This document shows positions 8,594 through 20,084 of a DNA stretch of 64,000 nt, in pieces. The stretch comes from an uncultured Oceanospirillales bacterium (lineage in GTDB: Bacteria > Pseudomonadota > Gammaproteobacteria > Xanthomonadales > SZUA-36), in NCBI GenBank assembly GCA_913055655.1, contig CAJXKA010000005.1, positions 62,001 through 126,000 of the forward strand, given 5' to 3'. The first letter of the stretch is position 1. The number at the start of each line of letters is the position of its first letter. The translations under genes and the position numbers were made by a program. The notes below the pieces were generated by a model, which saw nothing but the letters and a program-made list of their open reading frames with translations, did no database searches and was not told where the DNA came from.

Positions 8594-9475
8594 CTATGCC
8601 ATCAGCATGATGATGACGCCGGCGAGGGTCAGGCCCAGGCCGGCCAGTTTTCGGGCGGTGATCGGTTCTTTCAGTATCCACCACGCGAACAGCACGATGA
8701 AAGCGCCCTGGGCCTCGTTGTAGATCGAGGCTTCGGATGCGGGGATCAGTTTGTAACCTGCCAGCCACAGGACCATCGACAGCCAGCCGCCCAACGCGCA
8801 GGCCCAGGTAATGGTCGGCCAGGGTTGCGGCCGCCTGAAGTTCGCCGCGGTGGCCGCGTAACCCTGCCGTACGCCGGCAATGACCGCCATGCCGGCCAGT
8901 CCGGCGACCAGCCGGAGCAGGACGATCCACGTGAACTCGTGTGTTTCCAGCACCGGCTTGACCATGACGATGGCCACCGCGAACAGGAAAATCGCCAGCA
9001 CGCCGAGCACCACGCCGACGCGCAGGGCCCGGTCGGAGACTTCGCGCCGGCGGCGTCGCCAGGTGACCAGCACGATACCGGCCATGACCAGCGCGAACCC
9101 CAGCCACTGCAGCCCCACCAGGCGTTCGGCCAGGAACACCGCGGACAGTACGATCACGAACGGGCTCAACAGGCTGCCGATGATGCCGCCACGCCCGGCA
9201 CCCAGCCGGTTGATCGCTTCGAAATAGAACAGGTCGCCAAGGGCCATGCCCAGGGCACCGGAACCCAGCACGAGCAACCATTCCACGCCGCTCATCGCGG
9301 GTACCTGCAGGCCACCCCAGATCACGACGGTCGGCAGCATCAGGGCGAACGCGATGCCGTTCTTGCACAGGTTCAGCTCAATCGGCGGCAGTGTCTCGCC
9401 GCTACGCCGGAACAGCACGACGGCAAACGCCCAGACCATCGGCGAGGCCAGCGAGAAAAATTCGCCCCAGCCCAT
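8594..9475 (-). CDS. DMT-superfamily (EamA) transporter
   Basis: 293 residues, nearly all hydrophobic, with two repeated five-helix EamA halves (start ~ EFFSLASPMVWAFAVVLFRR; the second half starts near ALRVGVVLGVLAIFLF). Motifs such as ALGMALGDLFYFEAI and SIYNEAQGAFIVLFAWWILKEP match drug/metabolite exporters of the inner membrane. The substrate cannot be read from the sequence. It is upstream of, and likely in one operon with, the unknown membrane protein. Confidence 0.85.
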   Translation of the reverse strand: MGWGEFFSLASPMVWAFAVVLFRRSGETLPPIELNLCKNGIAFALMLPTVVIWGGLQVPAMSGVEWLLVLGSGALGMALGDLFYFEAINRLGAGRGGIIGSLLSPFVIVLSAVFLAERLVGLQWLGFALVMAGIVLVTWRRRRREVSDRALRVGVVLGVLAIFLFAVAIVMVKPVLETHEFTWIVLLRLVAGLAGMAVIAGVRQGYAATAANFRRPQPWPTITWACALGGWLSMVLWLAGYKLIPASEASIYNEAQGAFIVLFAWWILKEPITARKLAGLGLTLAGVIIMLMA

Positions 9476-9501
9476 ACCGGGCCCTCTTTAAGGCCTGGCC
9501 C

Positions 9502-10104
9502 CTACTGCACGGTGGCCTTGACCAGCGTGACCGGCACCAGCGGCACGTCCTGGAAATCCACTTCGGCGTTGTAGCCGGTCTCCACGGCGGCGATCTTTTC
9601 CAGCACATCCTGCCCGGTAATCACGGTGCCGAACACCGTGTAGCCCCATTGCTTCGGGCTGGGGTTCAGTGCGCCGGTGTTGTCGGCGACGTTGAAAAAG
9701 AACTGGTTGGTGGCCGAATGCGGGTCGGAGAATCGCGCCATGGCGATGGTCCAGGGAATATTGCCCAGCCCGTTACCGGATTCGTTCATCACCGGTTCGT
9801 GCACCGGGCGTTCTTCGAAATTCTCATCGTAGCCGCCGCCCTGCACCACGAAGTCCTTCATCACCCGGTGAAAGATGGTGCCATCGTAGCCGCCTTCCAC
9901 CACGTAGCGCAGGAAATTGTTGACCGTGGCCGGCGCACGCATCCGGTCGAGCTCGACCTCGATGTTGCCCATGCTGGTCTCAAGCACGACGATCGGAAAT
10001 GCGTTCTCCGGCAATACCGGCTCCGGCGAACACTCGAACGCCCGGGCCGGGGCAATGGAAACGGCCGCTGCGGCGGCGATTACAAATAGTAGTCTGGTCA
10101 TCAT
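9502..10104 (-). CDS. Periplasmic cyclophilin-type peptidyl-prolyl cis-trans isomerase
   Basis: 200 residues with a clear signal peptide (MMTRLLFVIAAAAAVSIAPARA) and a mature cyclophilin domain: ETSMGNIEVELD, TIFHRVMKDFVVQGGGYD, SATNQFFFNVADN and YTVFGTVITGQDVLEKI. Arg in FHRV and the QFFFN segment belong to the active site. It would speed up proline isomerisation during folding of exported proteins. It is divergent from the alpha/beta hydrolase, with a 40-bp shared promoter gap. Confidence 0.9.
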   Translation of the reverse strand: MMTRLLFVIAAAAAVSIAPARAFECSPEPVLPENAFPIVVLETSMGNIEVELDRMRAPATVNNFLRYVVEGGYDGTIFHRVMKDFVVQGGGYDENFEERPVHEPVMNESGNGLGNIPWTIAMARFSDPHSATNQFFFNVADNTGALNPSPKQWGYTVFGTVITGQDVLEKIAAVETGYNAEVDFQDVPLVPVTLVKATVQ

Positions 10105-10144
10105 GAATTCAGCCCCGATCGTTTGGAGCGCCTATGATAACGAT

Positions 10145-11077
10145 ATGGACAGCACTTCGATCTACCTGCTGGTGTTTCTGCTGGCTGGTGTCGCCAGCTG
10201 GTATGTCGTGCCGCGGCGCTGGCTGGCCATGCTGTCGTGGCTTGGACGTCGCATCTCGGGGTTCCGGGGTCGATCAATCGACGTCGACGGCCGTCGCTGG
10301 CGCTATGTCGAGGGGGGCCACGGACCCACGCTGGTGTTATTTCACGGCATGGCCGCGGAAGCGGATCACTGGCTTGGCACCGCGGGCCAGCTGCGACGTG
10401 AGTTCCGGGTCCTGGTCCCGGAACTGCCGGGCTACAGCATCGCCGAGCCGCCAACCACCGACCCGGTGTCCTTCGAAACCCTGGCCGACCAGGTCGCCGC
10501 GTGGCTGGATGCCCTGGGGGTCGACGAGTGCCTGCTCGGCGGTAACTCGGTGGGTGGTTGGGCGGCGGCGACTTTCGCGGCGCGCTTTCCCGGGCGCACT
10601 CGCGGATTGTGGCTGCTCGCGCCCTTTGGCGTCTCCTCGGCACCGGCGACAGCCGCGGGTCGCGAGCTGGCCAGCGGCGGCAACCCTTACATCCTGGAGG
10701 CGATGGGAGACTTCCGCGAACTCACCGGGTTGCTGTTTCACAAGCCGCCCCAGGTGCCTTACCCGATTGCCCGGGCCAGCTACCTGAACCTGCGTCGCCT
10801 GGCGCCAATTATCGCGCGAATGCCGGCCGAGGTGCTGGCGACCGCCGAGACCCTCGAATCCCTGGCGACCCGGCTGGACATGCCGGTGCTGGTCGAATGG
10901 GGGCGGCACGACCAGGCGATGGACCCCGCCGGGGCCGAAATCCTGGCAGGGTGCCTGCCCAGTGCCGAGGTTGTCCTCCACGGAGAATGCGGCCACATGG
11001 TCATGCTGGAATGCCCCACCCGCGCCGCCAGCGCGTTTCGCCGGTTTGCGCGAAAGCAGGGTTGGCTGGAGAGCTGA
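10145..11077 (+). CDS. Alpha/beta hydrolase with N-terminal membrane anchor
   Basis: 310 residues from ATG 10145 (the frame is open further upstream, but that part overlaps the cyclophilin gene antisense). Residues 6-22 form a hydrophobic anchor (IYLLVFLLAGVASWYVV). The hydrolase core has LVLFHGM (oxyanion region), the nucleophile elbow GNSVGG with Ser135, a late Asp in WGRHDQAM and a His in GECGHMVMLE, so the Ser-Asp-His triad looks intact. The substrate is unknown; esterase or lipase-like activity on a small ester is likely. Confidence 0.85.
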   Translation: MDSTSIYLLVFLLAGVASWYVVPRRWLAMLSWLGRRISGFRGRSIDVDGRRWRYVEGGHGPTLVLFHGMAAEADHWLGTAGQLRREFRVLVPELPGYSIAEPPTTDPVSFETLADQVAAWLDALGVDECLLGGNSVGGWAAATFAARFPGRTRGLWLLAPFGVSSAPATAAGRELASGGNPYILEAMGDFRELTGLLFHKPPQVPYPIARASYLNLRRLAPIIARMPAEVLATAETLESLATRLDMPVLVEWGRHDQAMDPAGAEILAGCLPSAEVVLHGECGHMVMLECPTRAASAFRRFARKQGWLES

Positions 11078-11147
11078 TCTTCACCACGCCGTCGCGACCG
11101 CACCCCTATAATCAGGCACTGACCGAAAGCGAGTACCGGAGCCTGAC

Positions 11148-13529
11148 TTGGACCACCCCACGGAACTGAGCGCCGACACCCTGCGATGGCGCTGCGATGA
11201 GAGCGAACTGACCTTCGAATCCACCGCCGATGTCGACCCCGCCGAGGGCATTGTCGGCCAGCCCATCGCCATCGAGGCCATGCGCTTCGGCATCGAGTGC
11301 GAAGCGCCCGGGCAGAACATTTACGTGCGCGGCCTGACCGGCACCGGCCGCATGACCCTGGTGCGCTCGGTGCTGAACGAACTGAAGCCCAGCCCCCGCC
11401 GTCGCCTGGACCGCTGCTACGTGCACAACTTCGCCCAGCCGGACCGGCCACGCTTGCTGACGCTGCCCGCCGGCGACGGACCGAAACTGCGGCGGATGAT
11501 GCGGGAGAAAGGCGAGTTCATTGACACCCGCCTGGGCGAGGTGCTGGAATCGCCCGCGGCCATGGCCGCCAGGCAGGCGATCCAGGAAGAAACCCAGCGC
11601 AAGGTGTCCGCCATCACCGGCCCGCTCGAGGCGGAGCTGAAGGCGGAAGACCTGGCCCTGGTGCCCATCCAGACCGGACCGGTGAGCCGCGCGGTGATCT
11701 TCCCGGTGCGCGACGGCGAACCGGTGCCGCCGGAACAGCTGCGCAAACTGGTGCAGGAAGGCGAGGTCAGCGACGAGGAGGTCGAGGCCATCCTGGAGAA
11801 GATCCAGGAACACAGTAAAAAGCTGGAGACCATCACGCTCGAAGCCGGCAAGGCCTTCCAGGCCGGCAAGGACGAGATCCAGGCCTATATTGAAAAGGAG
11901 ATCGGGTCGGTGCTGGACCGCCTGTTCTCACCGATCCGTGAATGCTTTCCGCAGGACGCGGTCGCGATATTCCTGGCCGAGGTCGTCGAGGACATCACCG
12001 AGAACCGCATGCCGGGCAGCGCCAGCGAAAACCTGCCGGACGCCACGGACATCTACGGCGTCAATGTCATCTTCACCCACGATGACCATAACGAAGGCCC
12101 CGTGATCACCGAGAACAACCCGACGGTCGCCAACCTGCTGGGCGGCGTGGAACCGGATTTCGTGGCGCGCGGGCAGGTGGTGACAAATTACAAGGGTGTT
12201 CGCGCCGGCGCGCTGGTACGTGCCGATGGCGGTTTCCTGGTGCTGGACGCCAACGACGTGTTGACCGAGCCGGGCGCCTGGCGCCTGCTGATGCGGGCAT
12301 TGCGTACCGGCAGCGTGGAGATCGTCCCGGCCGAGTTGGGCTGGCCACTGACCACGCAATCGCTGAAACCCGAACCCATCGACATCGAGGTCCGTGTCAT
12401 CCTGATCGGCAACGGCAACCTGTACTACCAGCTCGACCGCTTCGACCAGGACTTCAGCGACCTGTTCAAGGTGCTGGCCGATTTCGACGACCAGATCGAG
12501 CGCTCGCCCGTCGGTGTCCAGCAGTACGCCGGCGTGGTGTCCTACATCTGCCGGATGGAAGGTCTGCCGCATTTTTCCGCCGATGGCGTGGCGGCGCTGG
12601 CCGAGCACGGCGCGCGAATCGCCGCGCGCCAGGGCAAGATCACGGCGCGCTTCGGCCGCGTGGCCGACATTACCCGCGAGGCCGCCTTCATCGCCCGCAA
12701 GGCCGGCGAAACGCTGGTCGGCCGCGAGCACGTGGAGGAAACCGTGCGCCGCACGCGTTATCGCGGCAGCCTGCCCTCAAAGCGTTTCCAGGAGCTGATC
12801 AGCGACCGCACGCTGCGGATCGAAACACAGGGCCGGGTGGCGGGCCAGATCAATGGCCTGGCCGTTATCCACGCAGGGCCGCTCAGCTACGGGTTCCCCG
12901 CCCGGATTACGGCGACAGTGGGCCCCGGGCGCGCGGGTGTCATTGATATCGAGGGTGCGTCATCGCTGTCCGGCTCCATCCACACGAAGGGATTCCACAT
13001 CCTGGGCGGACTGTTGCGATACATCCTGCACGCCGACCACCCGCTGGCCTTCAGCGCCTCGATCGCGTTCGAGCAAAGCTATGGCGGCATCGATGGTGAT
13101 TCGGCCTCCGGCGCCGAGTTCTGCTGCCTGATCAGCGCCATCACGGGTGCCGACATCAACCAGGGCATCGCCATGACCGGCGCGATCGATCAGCGCGGCC
13201 ACCTGCAGGCGATCGGCGGCGTCAACGAGAAGATCGAAGGCTTTTACGACGCCTGCGTATCGCAGGGCCTGACCGGCGAACAGGGGGTCATCATTCCCGG
13301 CGCCAACGCCGGTGACCTGATGTTGCGCGTGGATGTGGTCGAGGCGGTGCGTGACGGACAATTCCACGTTTACGCCGTCGACCACATCGGCGATGCGCTG
13401 GAAGTGCTCACTGGCGTGCCCGCCGGCAACCCCGAGAGCCCGGAACCGTATCCTGCCGACACGCTTTACGGCCGGGCACGGGAGCGATCCGCAGCGTTTT
13501 CCGGAAAGGCCCGGGACAAGCAGGACTGA
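11148..13529 (+). CDS. Lon-family ATP-dependent protease of the LonH/YcbZ type
   Basis: 793 residues starting at a TTG with CGGAG upstream. The N-terminal half has an AAA-like module with a degenerate P-loop, GLTGTGRMT, in which Arg stands where Lys is usual. A long helical insertion with many Glu/Lys follows (residues ~115-250). The C-terminal Lon proteolytic domain has the catalytic dyad Ser652 (GDSAS) and Lys695 (GGVNEKIEG). The domain order matches E. coli YcbZ. The substrate is unknown. MATE follows 16 bp downstream and may be co-transcribed. Confidence 0.85.
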   Translation: MDHPTELSADTLRWRCDESELTFESTADVDPAEGIVGQPIAIEAMRFGIECEAPGQNIYVRGLTGTGRMTLVRSVLNELKPSPRRRLDRCYVHNFAQPDRPRLLTLPAGDGPKLRRMMREKGEFIDTRLGEVLESPAAMAARQAIQEETQRKVSAITGPLEAELKAEDLALVPIQTGPVSRAVIFPVRDGEPVPPEQLRKLVQEGEVSDEEVEAILEKIQEHSKKLETITLEAGKAFQAGKDEIQAYIEKEIGSVLDRLFSPIRECFPQDAVAIFLAEVVEDITENRMPGSASENLPDATDIYGVNVIFTHDDHNEGPVITENNPTVANLLGGVEPDFVARGQVVTNYKGVRAGALVRADGGFLVLDANDVLTEPGAWRLLMRALRTGSVEIVPAELGWPLTTQSLKPEPIDIEVRVILIGNGNLYYQLDRFDQDFSDLFKVLADFDDQIERSPVGVQQYAGVVSYICRMEGLPHFSADGVAALAEHGARIAARQGKITARFGRVADITREAAFIARKAGETLVGREHVEETVRRTRYRGSLPSKRFQELISDRTLRIETQGRVAGQINGLAVIHAGPLSYGFPARITATVGPGRAGVIDIEGASSLSGSIHTKGFHILGGLLRYILHADHPLAFSASIAFEQSYGGIDGDSASGAEFCCLISAITGADINQGIAMTGAIDQRGHLQAIGGVNEKIEGFYDACVSQGLTGEQGVIIPGANAGDLMLRVDVVEAVRDGQFHVYAVDHIGDALEVLTGVPAGNPESPEPYPADTLYGRARERSAAFSGKARDKQD

Positions 13530-13545
13530 ACGGGCGCCGTGGGTT

Positions 13546-14904
13546 ATGCCGGATGATCGCCATGACCTGACCCGGGGTCCGGTCGGCGCGCACCTGCGCC
13601 GGCAGGCTGTACCGTTCGGCCTGGGCCTGGTGGCGATCTTTTCCTTCGAGGCCATCGACCTCTTCTTTATCGCCCAGCTGGGCGAGGCCCCGCTGGCTGC
13701 CGTTGCCTTTACGCTGCCGGTGGTCTGGCTGACCTATGGCATCGGCATCGGCCTGGAAGCCGGCACGGCATCCTGCGTGTCGCGCGCCGTGGGCCGCCGG
13801 GACGATGGTTACGCCCGGCGACTGACCACGGACGCCGGCCTGCTGGGCCTGCTGATTGCCATCGCCCTATTGGTACTGGGCCTGTCGACCATCGACCCCG
13901 TGTTCACGATGCTGGGCGCAACGCCCGAACTGATGCCGCTGATCCGCGAATACATGTCGGTCTGGTTCTGGGTGGCGCCGCTGGACATGGTGCTCTGGAC
14001 AATGCTGGCGTCGATGCGCGCACGCGGCAATACGGCGCTGGAGGCCAGGATCATCACCAGCGCGGCCCTGCTGAACCTGGCCATCGACCCCGTGTTGATC
14101 TTCGGCCTGCTGGGCTTCCCGAAAATGGGTGTCGCCGGTGCCGCCCTGGCCACCGTGATTTCGACCGGACTGATGTTGCTGGTGACGCTCTACCTGCTGG
14201 TCATCCGACTCAGGGTCATGGCCACGGTACGCACGAGCCTGGCGCGTCGCCTGGAGGCGTGGAAGCACCTGATGCAGATTGGATTCCCGGCCATGATCAC
14301 GAACGCGATCATCCCGGTGTCCAGCGGCATCATCGTCGCACTGATCGCGGATTACGGTGTGAATGCCGTCGCCGGCTACGGCATCGCGATGCGAATCGAG
14401 CCGATGGCGCTGATCCCGTTCTACGCACTGTCAGCCGTGACCAGCCCGTTCTTCGGCCAGAATATCGGCGGTGCACACTTCGACCGACTGCGCGAAGCAC
14501 GTCGCGTGCTGACCCGGTTCTGCGCCCTGCTGGGCCTGGCGCTTGCAATGACCGTCGCGGCCACCGCACCGCTGATCACGTCCTGGTACACCTCGTCACC
14601 TGAGATCGCCACGGTCACCCACCACTACTTCTGGATCGCCGCCTGGGGCTGGGGCGCCTATGGACTGGTCATGTCCGTCAATGCCGGCTTCAACGGCAGC
14701 GGCCGCCCGCTGCCCGCCGTCATCCTCTCCATGCTGCGCGTCATCGGTGTGCTTTTGCCCCTGGTCGCCCTGGGCCGCTGGATGCTTGGCCTCGACGGCA
14801 TATTCTTCGCGGTCCTGGCCTCAAACCTGCTGCTTGGTGTCGTCGGCTGGCGCTGGCTGGGTCGCCATATCCAGCGCGAGGCGCGGGTGAGTGGTGAGTG
14901 GTGA
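13546..14904 (+). CDS. MATE-family multidrug/toxin efflux protein
   Basis: 452 residues from ATG 13546, with about 12 membrane helices in two halves. MATE landmarks include FSFEAIDLFFIAQLG, an AFTLPVVWL helix and ALLNLAIDPVLIFG, with a repeated MatE domain after GFPAMITN. It would export cationic drugs or metabolites using a sodium or proton gradient. The last residues, VSGEW, and the TGA stop are encoded by the first units of a heptamer array (14887-14977), so the natural C-terminus was replaced or extended by repeat DNA. Confidence 0.9.
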   Translation: MPDDRHDLTRGPVGAHLRRQAVPFGLGLVAIFSFEAIDLFFIAQLGEAPLAAVAFTLPVVWLTYGIGIGLEAGTASCVSRAVGRRDDGYARRLTTDAGLLGLLIAIALLVLGLSTIDPVFTMLGATPELMPLIREYMSVWFWVAPLDMVLWTMLASMRARGNTALEARIITSAALLNLAIDPVLIFGLLGFPKMGVAGAALATVISTGLMLLVTLYLLVIRLRVMATVRTSLARRLEAWKHLMQIGFPAMITNAIIPVSSGIIVALIADYGVNAVAGYGIAMRIEPMALIPFYALSAVTSPFFGQNIGGAHFDRLREARRVLTRFCALLGLALAMTVAATAPLITSWYTSSPEIATVTHHYFWIAAWGWGAYGLVMSVNAGFNGSGRPLPAVILSMLRVIGVLLPLVALGRWMLGLDGIFFAVLASNLLLGVVGWRWLGRHIQREARVSGEW

Positions 14905-14977
14905 GTGGTAAGCGGTAAGCGGTAAGCGGTAAGCGGTAAGCAGTAAGCAGTAAGCAGTAAGCAGTAAGCAGTAAAAA
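14887..14977. repeat. Heptanucleotide tandem array (GTGAGTG x3, GTAAGCG x4, GTAAGCA x5, GTAAAAA)
   Basis: Thirteen contiguous 7-bp units showing stepwise drift from GTGAGTG to GTAAGCG to GTAAGCA, the same order of variants as in the 7002-7043 array. The first units overlap the MATE C-terminus and supply its stop codon. The drift suggests expansion by slippage from one side. Confidence 0.95.
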
Positions 14978-15017
14978 GGCTTACACCTTGGCTTTTACAA
15001 AGCGAGGGCGTTTCCGA

Positions 15018-15130
15018 GGTGGGGAGGCGGGTTGTCTTCTTGCCGGACCTTCGGCGGCAGGGATGCCGCCGATGAGCGCCCAGGGATGGCTTGCAGCGGG
15101 TCCGGCGAGGAGGCAACCCGCCTCCCCGCC
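15018..15130. mobile_element. MITE-like element with 32-bp terminal inverted repeats
   Basis: The arms 15018-15049 and 15099-15130 are complementary at 28 of 32 positions. The interior holds a perfect stem, CGGCGGCA-ggga-TGCCGCCG, followed by GAGCGCCCAGGGATGG and TTGCAGCG. The same core, diverged, occurs in the element at 60147-60254. There is no coding capacity. It lies in the convergent gap between MATE and the DUF481 gene, 11 bp from the latter's stop, and could act as a transcription end. Confidence 0.75.
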
Positions 15131-15141
15131 CCGCGACTACC

Positions 15142-16149
15142 TCAGAAGTCGTAGCCGATACCCGCCGCCAGCGTCGAGTCGTAATCCGACACACCCGGCG
15201 CCGGATCCGTTTCGTAGTCGTAGCGGAATGACAGGTTGGCGTACAGGTCACCCCACAGGTCGAACGTGAAACCGGTGTTGGTCTTGATGATGGTGTTGTT
15301 GTTGTCGTAGAACTGGTACGTCACGGCATCGTTATGGAAAAAGTCGATCCCGTCGGTCACGGACTGCGTGTAGTCCAGGGTCCACAGGCCAACCATGCCG
15401 GACGTGTTCACACCGCCGATTTCTTCATCGGAATAACCCAGGCCGACCGAGATGGACATGAAACGGTTCGCGGTGTCAAAAATATCGCGACCGAAGATCA
15501 GGCCGGCGGTGTAACGATGGTCCAGCTCGCGAACGGGATCGCGTTCATACGTGAACGAACCACCCATGTACCACGGGTCGGCGAACAACCAGTTGTAGTT
15601 GTAGTTCAGCAGGTCCTGGTCCTTGGTCTGGACGCCGTCGATTTCTTCACGCGCAAAGGTCAGGTTGCCACGATGACGGTGGTCGCCGTGCTTGAACATG
15701 CCGGCGGCGTAAAGCAGCGTGTTGTACGAATCCGTGTTACCCGAGTTTTCCGTCAGGTTGAAATTCGTCGTCGCGCTCCAGTCGTAGTACGGATCCGGCT
15801 CTTCCGCGCGGGCGATGTCCGCCAGCGTGACCGGGCGCTGCACGCCATCCACGATCAGGACCTGGTCGCCGGCTTCCGTGACTTCAATCTGGGCGCTGAC
15901 GATTTCCGCGCCGGGCAGTTCCACCTCGAAGACCTGGTCGGTGTGGACACTGACGACCTCGGCGATGTCCACCGAGAACTCGTCGGCGTAGGCCGGCTCG
16001 ATGTAGACCTCGTCGTCGACGATCTTGGAGATCTCGCCGGTGATGATGTCACCGTTCTTCATCACGATGCGGTCGTTGGCATAAGCGCCCAGCGGCGCGG
16101 CGAGGGTCAGTGCGCACGGCACTGCAATCAACAGGTGCTTGAGTTTCAT
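15142..16149 (-). CDS. DUF481 family outer-membrane beta-barrel protein
   Basis: 335 residues from ATG 16149; the longer open frame lacks support because MKLKHLLIAVPCALTLAAPLGAYA is a standard signal peptide. Residues ~25-130 are an acidic N-terminal part beginning RIVMKNGDIITGEI. The rest is rich in alternating aromatic beta-strand pattern and ends DSTLAAGIGYDF with a terminal Phe, as in outer-membrane barrels. The motif FNLTENSGNTDSYN is typical of DUF481. The function is not established. It is divergent from the LacI gene. Confidence 0.82.
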   Translation of the reverse strand: MKLKHLLIAVPCALTLAAPLGAYANDRIVMKNGDIITGEISKIVDDEVYIEPAYADEFSVDIAEVVSVHTDQVFEVELPGAEIVSAQIEVTEAGDQVLIVDGVQRPVTLADIARAEEPDPYYDWSATTNFNLTENSGNTDSYNTLLYAAGMFKHGDHRHRGNLTFAREEIDGVQTKDQDLLNYNYNWLFADPWYMGGSFTYERDPVRELDHRYTAGLIFGRDIFDTANRFMSISVGLGYSDEEIGGVNTSGMVGLWTLDYTQSVTDGIDFFHNDAVTYQFYDNNNTIIKTNTGFTFDLWGDLYANLSFRYDYETDPAPGVSDYDSTLAAGIGYDF

Positions 16150-16307
16150 TTTCCCCCCAAGGGATAGTGAATGGTGTGACGGAAAGCCGGGCATTATCTC
16201 AAAATGTCCAGACTCCGGGTACCCGGAGTCTGTTCGCGCCGAAAAGTTCATCCATCGTGGTTTGTGGTATACCTAGCCCACTGACCACGGCTCGAGGGAA
16301 GCCATAC

Positions 16308-17315
16308 GTGTCAACCGCCACCATCGACGACGTCGCCCGCCGCGCGGGCGTCTCCATCAAGACCGTCTCGCGGGTGCTCAACGGCGAACCCCTGGTTCGC
16401 GATAGCACGCGGGAAAAGGTGCGGGTCGCCATTCGTGAACTGGGTTACCGGCCCAATGCCTCGGCGCGACGTCTGGCCGGCAAGCGCACCTATCTGCTCG
16501 GCCTGGTCTACCAGCAGAATTCCAGCTACGCCAGCCGGGTCCAGTCTGGTGTGCTCGAGGCCTGTCACGACCATCACTACGAGCTGCTGATTCACCCCTG
16601 CCGCCAGCTCTCTCCGGATGCCCTGGACGATATCCGCGAGCTGGCCGAGAGCGGGCGGGTGGATGGCCTGCTGATGACACCGCCGGTCTCCGATATTGCC
16701 GGCGTCCGCGAGTTGCTTGAAGAACTGCGCATTCCGAACGTGGTGCTGTCGCGGGTGGCGGAGGATCACGCGCCCTGGTCGGTGGGCACCAATGATCGCG
16801 ACATCAGCCGGGCGATTGTCGAGCACCTGGTGGAGCAGGGACACCGGCGCATCCTGTACGTGCGCGGGCACCCGGACCACAAGGCGATGGCCAACCGCTA
16901 CCAGGGTTACCTGGACGGCATGGCGGCCGCCGGGCTGGAGGCGCTGCCGCCGTTGCGGGGTGACAATGCGTTTGAATCAGGCCGGCAGTGCGGTGCCCAG
17001 GCGCTGGCGCAATCACCGCGCCCGACCGCGGTCGTCTGCGCCAACGACCACATGGCCGCCGGCGTCATCCGCGCGGCCTACGAGGCGGGTGTCACGGTAC
17101 CGGATGAGTTGTCTGTGGCCGGCTTCGACGACATCCCGCTGGCCGGGCAGCTGTCACCGGGGCTGACGACGGTGCGCCAGCCGATGGAGCGCATGGCGGG
17201 CACCGCCACGGAACTGCTCATCGAACGCGTCCGCAACCCGGGCCTGGAAGACAACGCCCGTATCCTCGAATCCCGCCTGGTCCTGCGAGACTCCACCGGC
17301 CCCGCCCCAACCTGA
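16308..17315 (+). CDS. LacI-family transcriptional regulator
   Basis: 335 residues from a GTG preceded by GAGGGAAG. The N-terminal helix-turn-helix reads TIDDVARRAGVSIKTVSRVLN and is followed by the hinge RPNASARRLAGKRT. The remainder is a periplasmic-binding-protein-like sensor domain with AVVCANDHMAAGVIRAA and SVAGFDDIPLA. It probably represses the neighbouring beta-glucan/cellobionate genes; a LacI-type palindrome lies between GH3 and the symporter at 20036-20047. The ligand is unknown; a cello-oligosaccharide or cellobionate is a reasonable guess. Confidence 0.88.
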   Translation: MSTATIDDVARRAGVSIKTVSRVLNGEPLVRDSTREKVRVAIRELGYRPNASARRLAGKRTYLLGLVYQQNSSYASRVQSGVLEACHDHHYELLIHPCRQLSPDALDDIRELAESGRVDGLLMTPPVSDIAGVRELLEELRIPNVVLSRVAEDHAPWSVGTNDRDISRAIVEHLVEQGHRRILYVRGHPDHKAMANRYQGYLDGMAAAGLEALPPLRGDNAFESGRQCGAQALAQSPRPTAVVCANDHMAAGVIRAAYEAGVTVPDELSVAGFDDIPLAGQLSPGLTTVRQPMERMAGTATELLIERVRNPGLEDNARILESRLVLRDSTGPAPT

Positions 17316-17322
17316 CCCACCG

Positions 17323-17378
17323 CCTCACCGATTCCCCGTCTCACCGTCTCACCGTCTCACCGATTCCCCGATTCCCCG
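17323..17378. repeat. Octanucleotide tandem array (TCTCACCG / ATTCCCCG units)
   Basis: Seven 8-bp units mixing two types: CCTCACCG, ATTCCCCG, three TCTCACCG and two ATTCCCCG. It fills the convergent gap between LacI and GH3. On the GH3 coding strand the units read CGGGGAAT and CGGTGAGA, starting 5 bp after the GH3 stop. A second array of the same family lies at 60282-60368. Confidence 0.95.
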
Positions 17379-17383
17379 AAGAA

Positions 17384-19954
<2,571 letters not shown>

Positions 19955-20035
19955 CGACTTTCTCCGGAAATTTTGAGCCTCAGCAGCGTCGTGTCGGCAG
20001 ATCGGTGAACCCGTCATTTATGACCAACGCTGTCA

Positions 20036-20047
20036 TTAAACGTTTGA
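20036..20047. promoter_or_regulatory. Candidate LacI-family operator
   Basis: TTAAACGTTTGA contains the palindromic core AAACGTTT with central CG, typical of LacI-family sites. It lies in the divergent GH3/symporter promoter gap, close to a LacI gene. This is an inference from the motif alone. Confidence 0.45.
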
Positions 20048-20084
20048 CTTGAGGCAGAATAGCGGAAAAGGAGTGACACACACA

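Noticed and set aside
8582..9574. 330-residue open frame antisense to the DMT transporter
   Set aside because: Gln/His/Gly-rich shadow of a membrane protein gene; no domain.
9917..10144. N-terminal extension of the alpha/beta hydrolase
   Set aside because: It lies antisense inside the cyclophilin gene, and ATG 10145 gives a normal anchor at the start.
14887..14977. Possible CRISPR array
   Set aside because: Contiguous 7-bp units without spacers and no cas genes.
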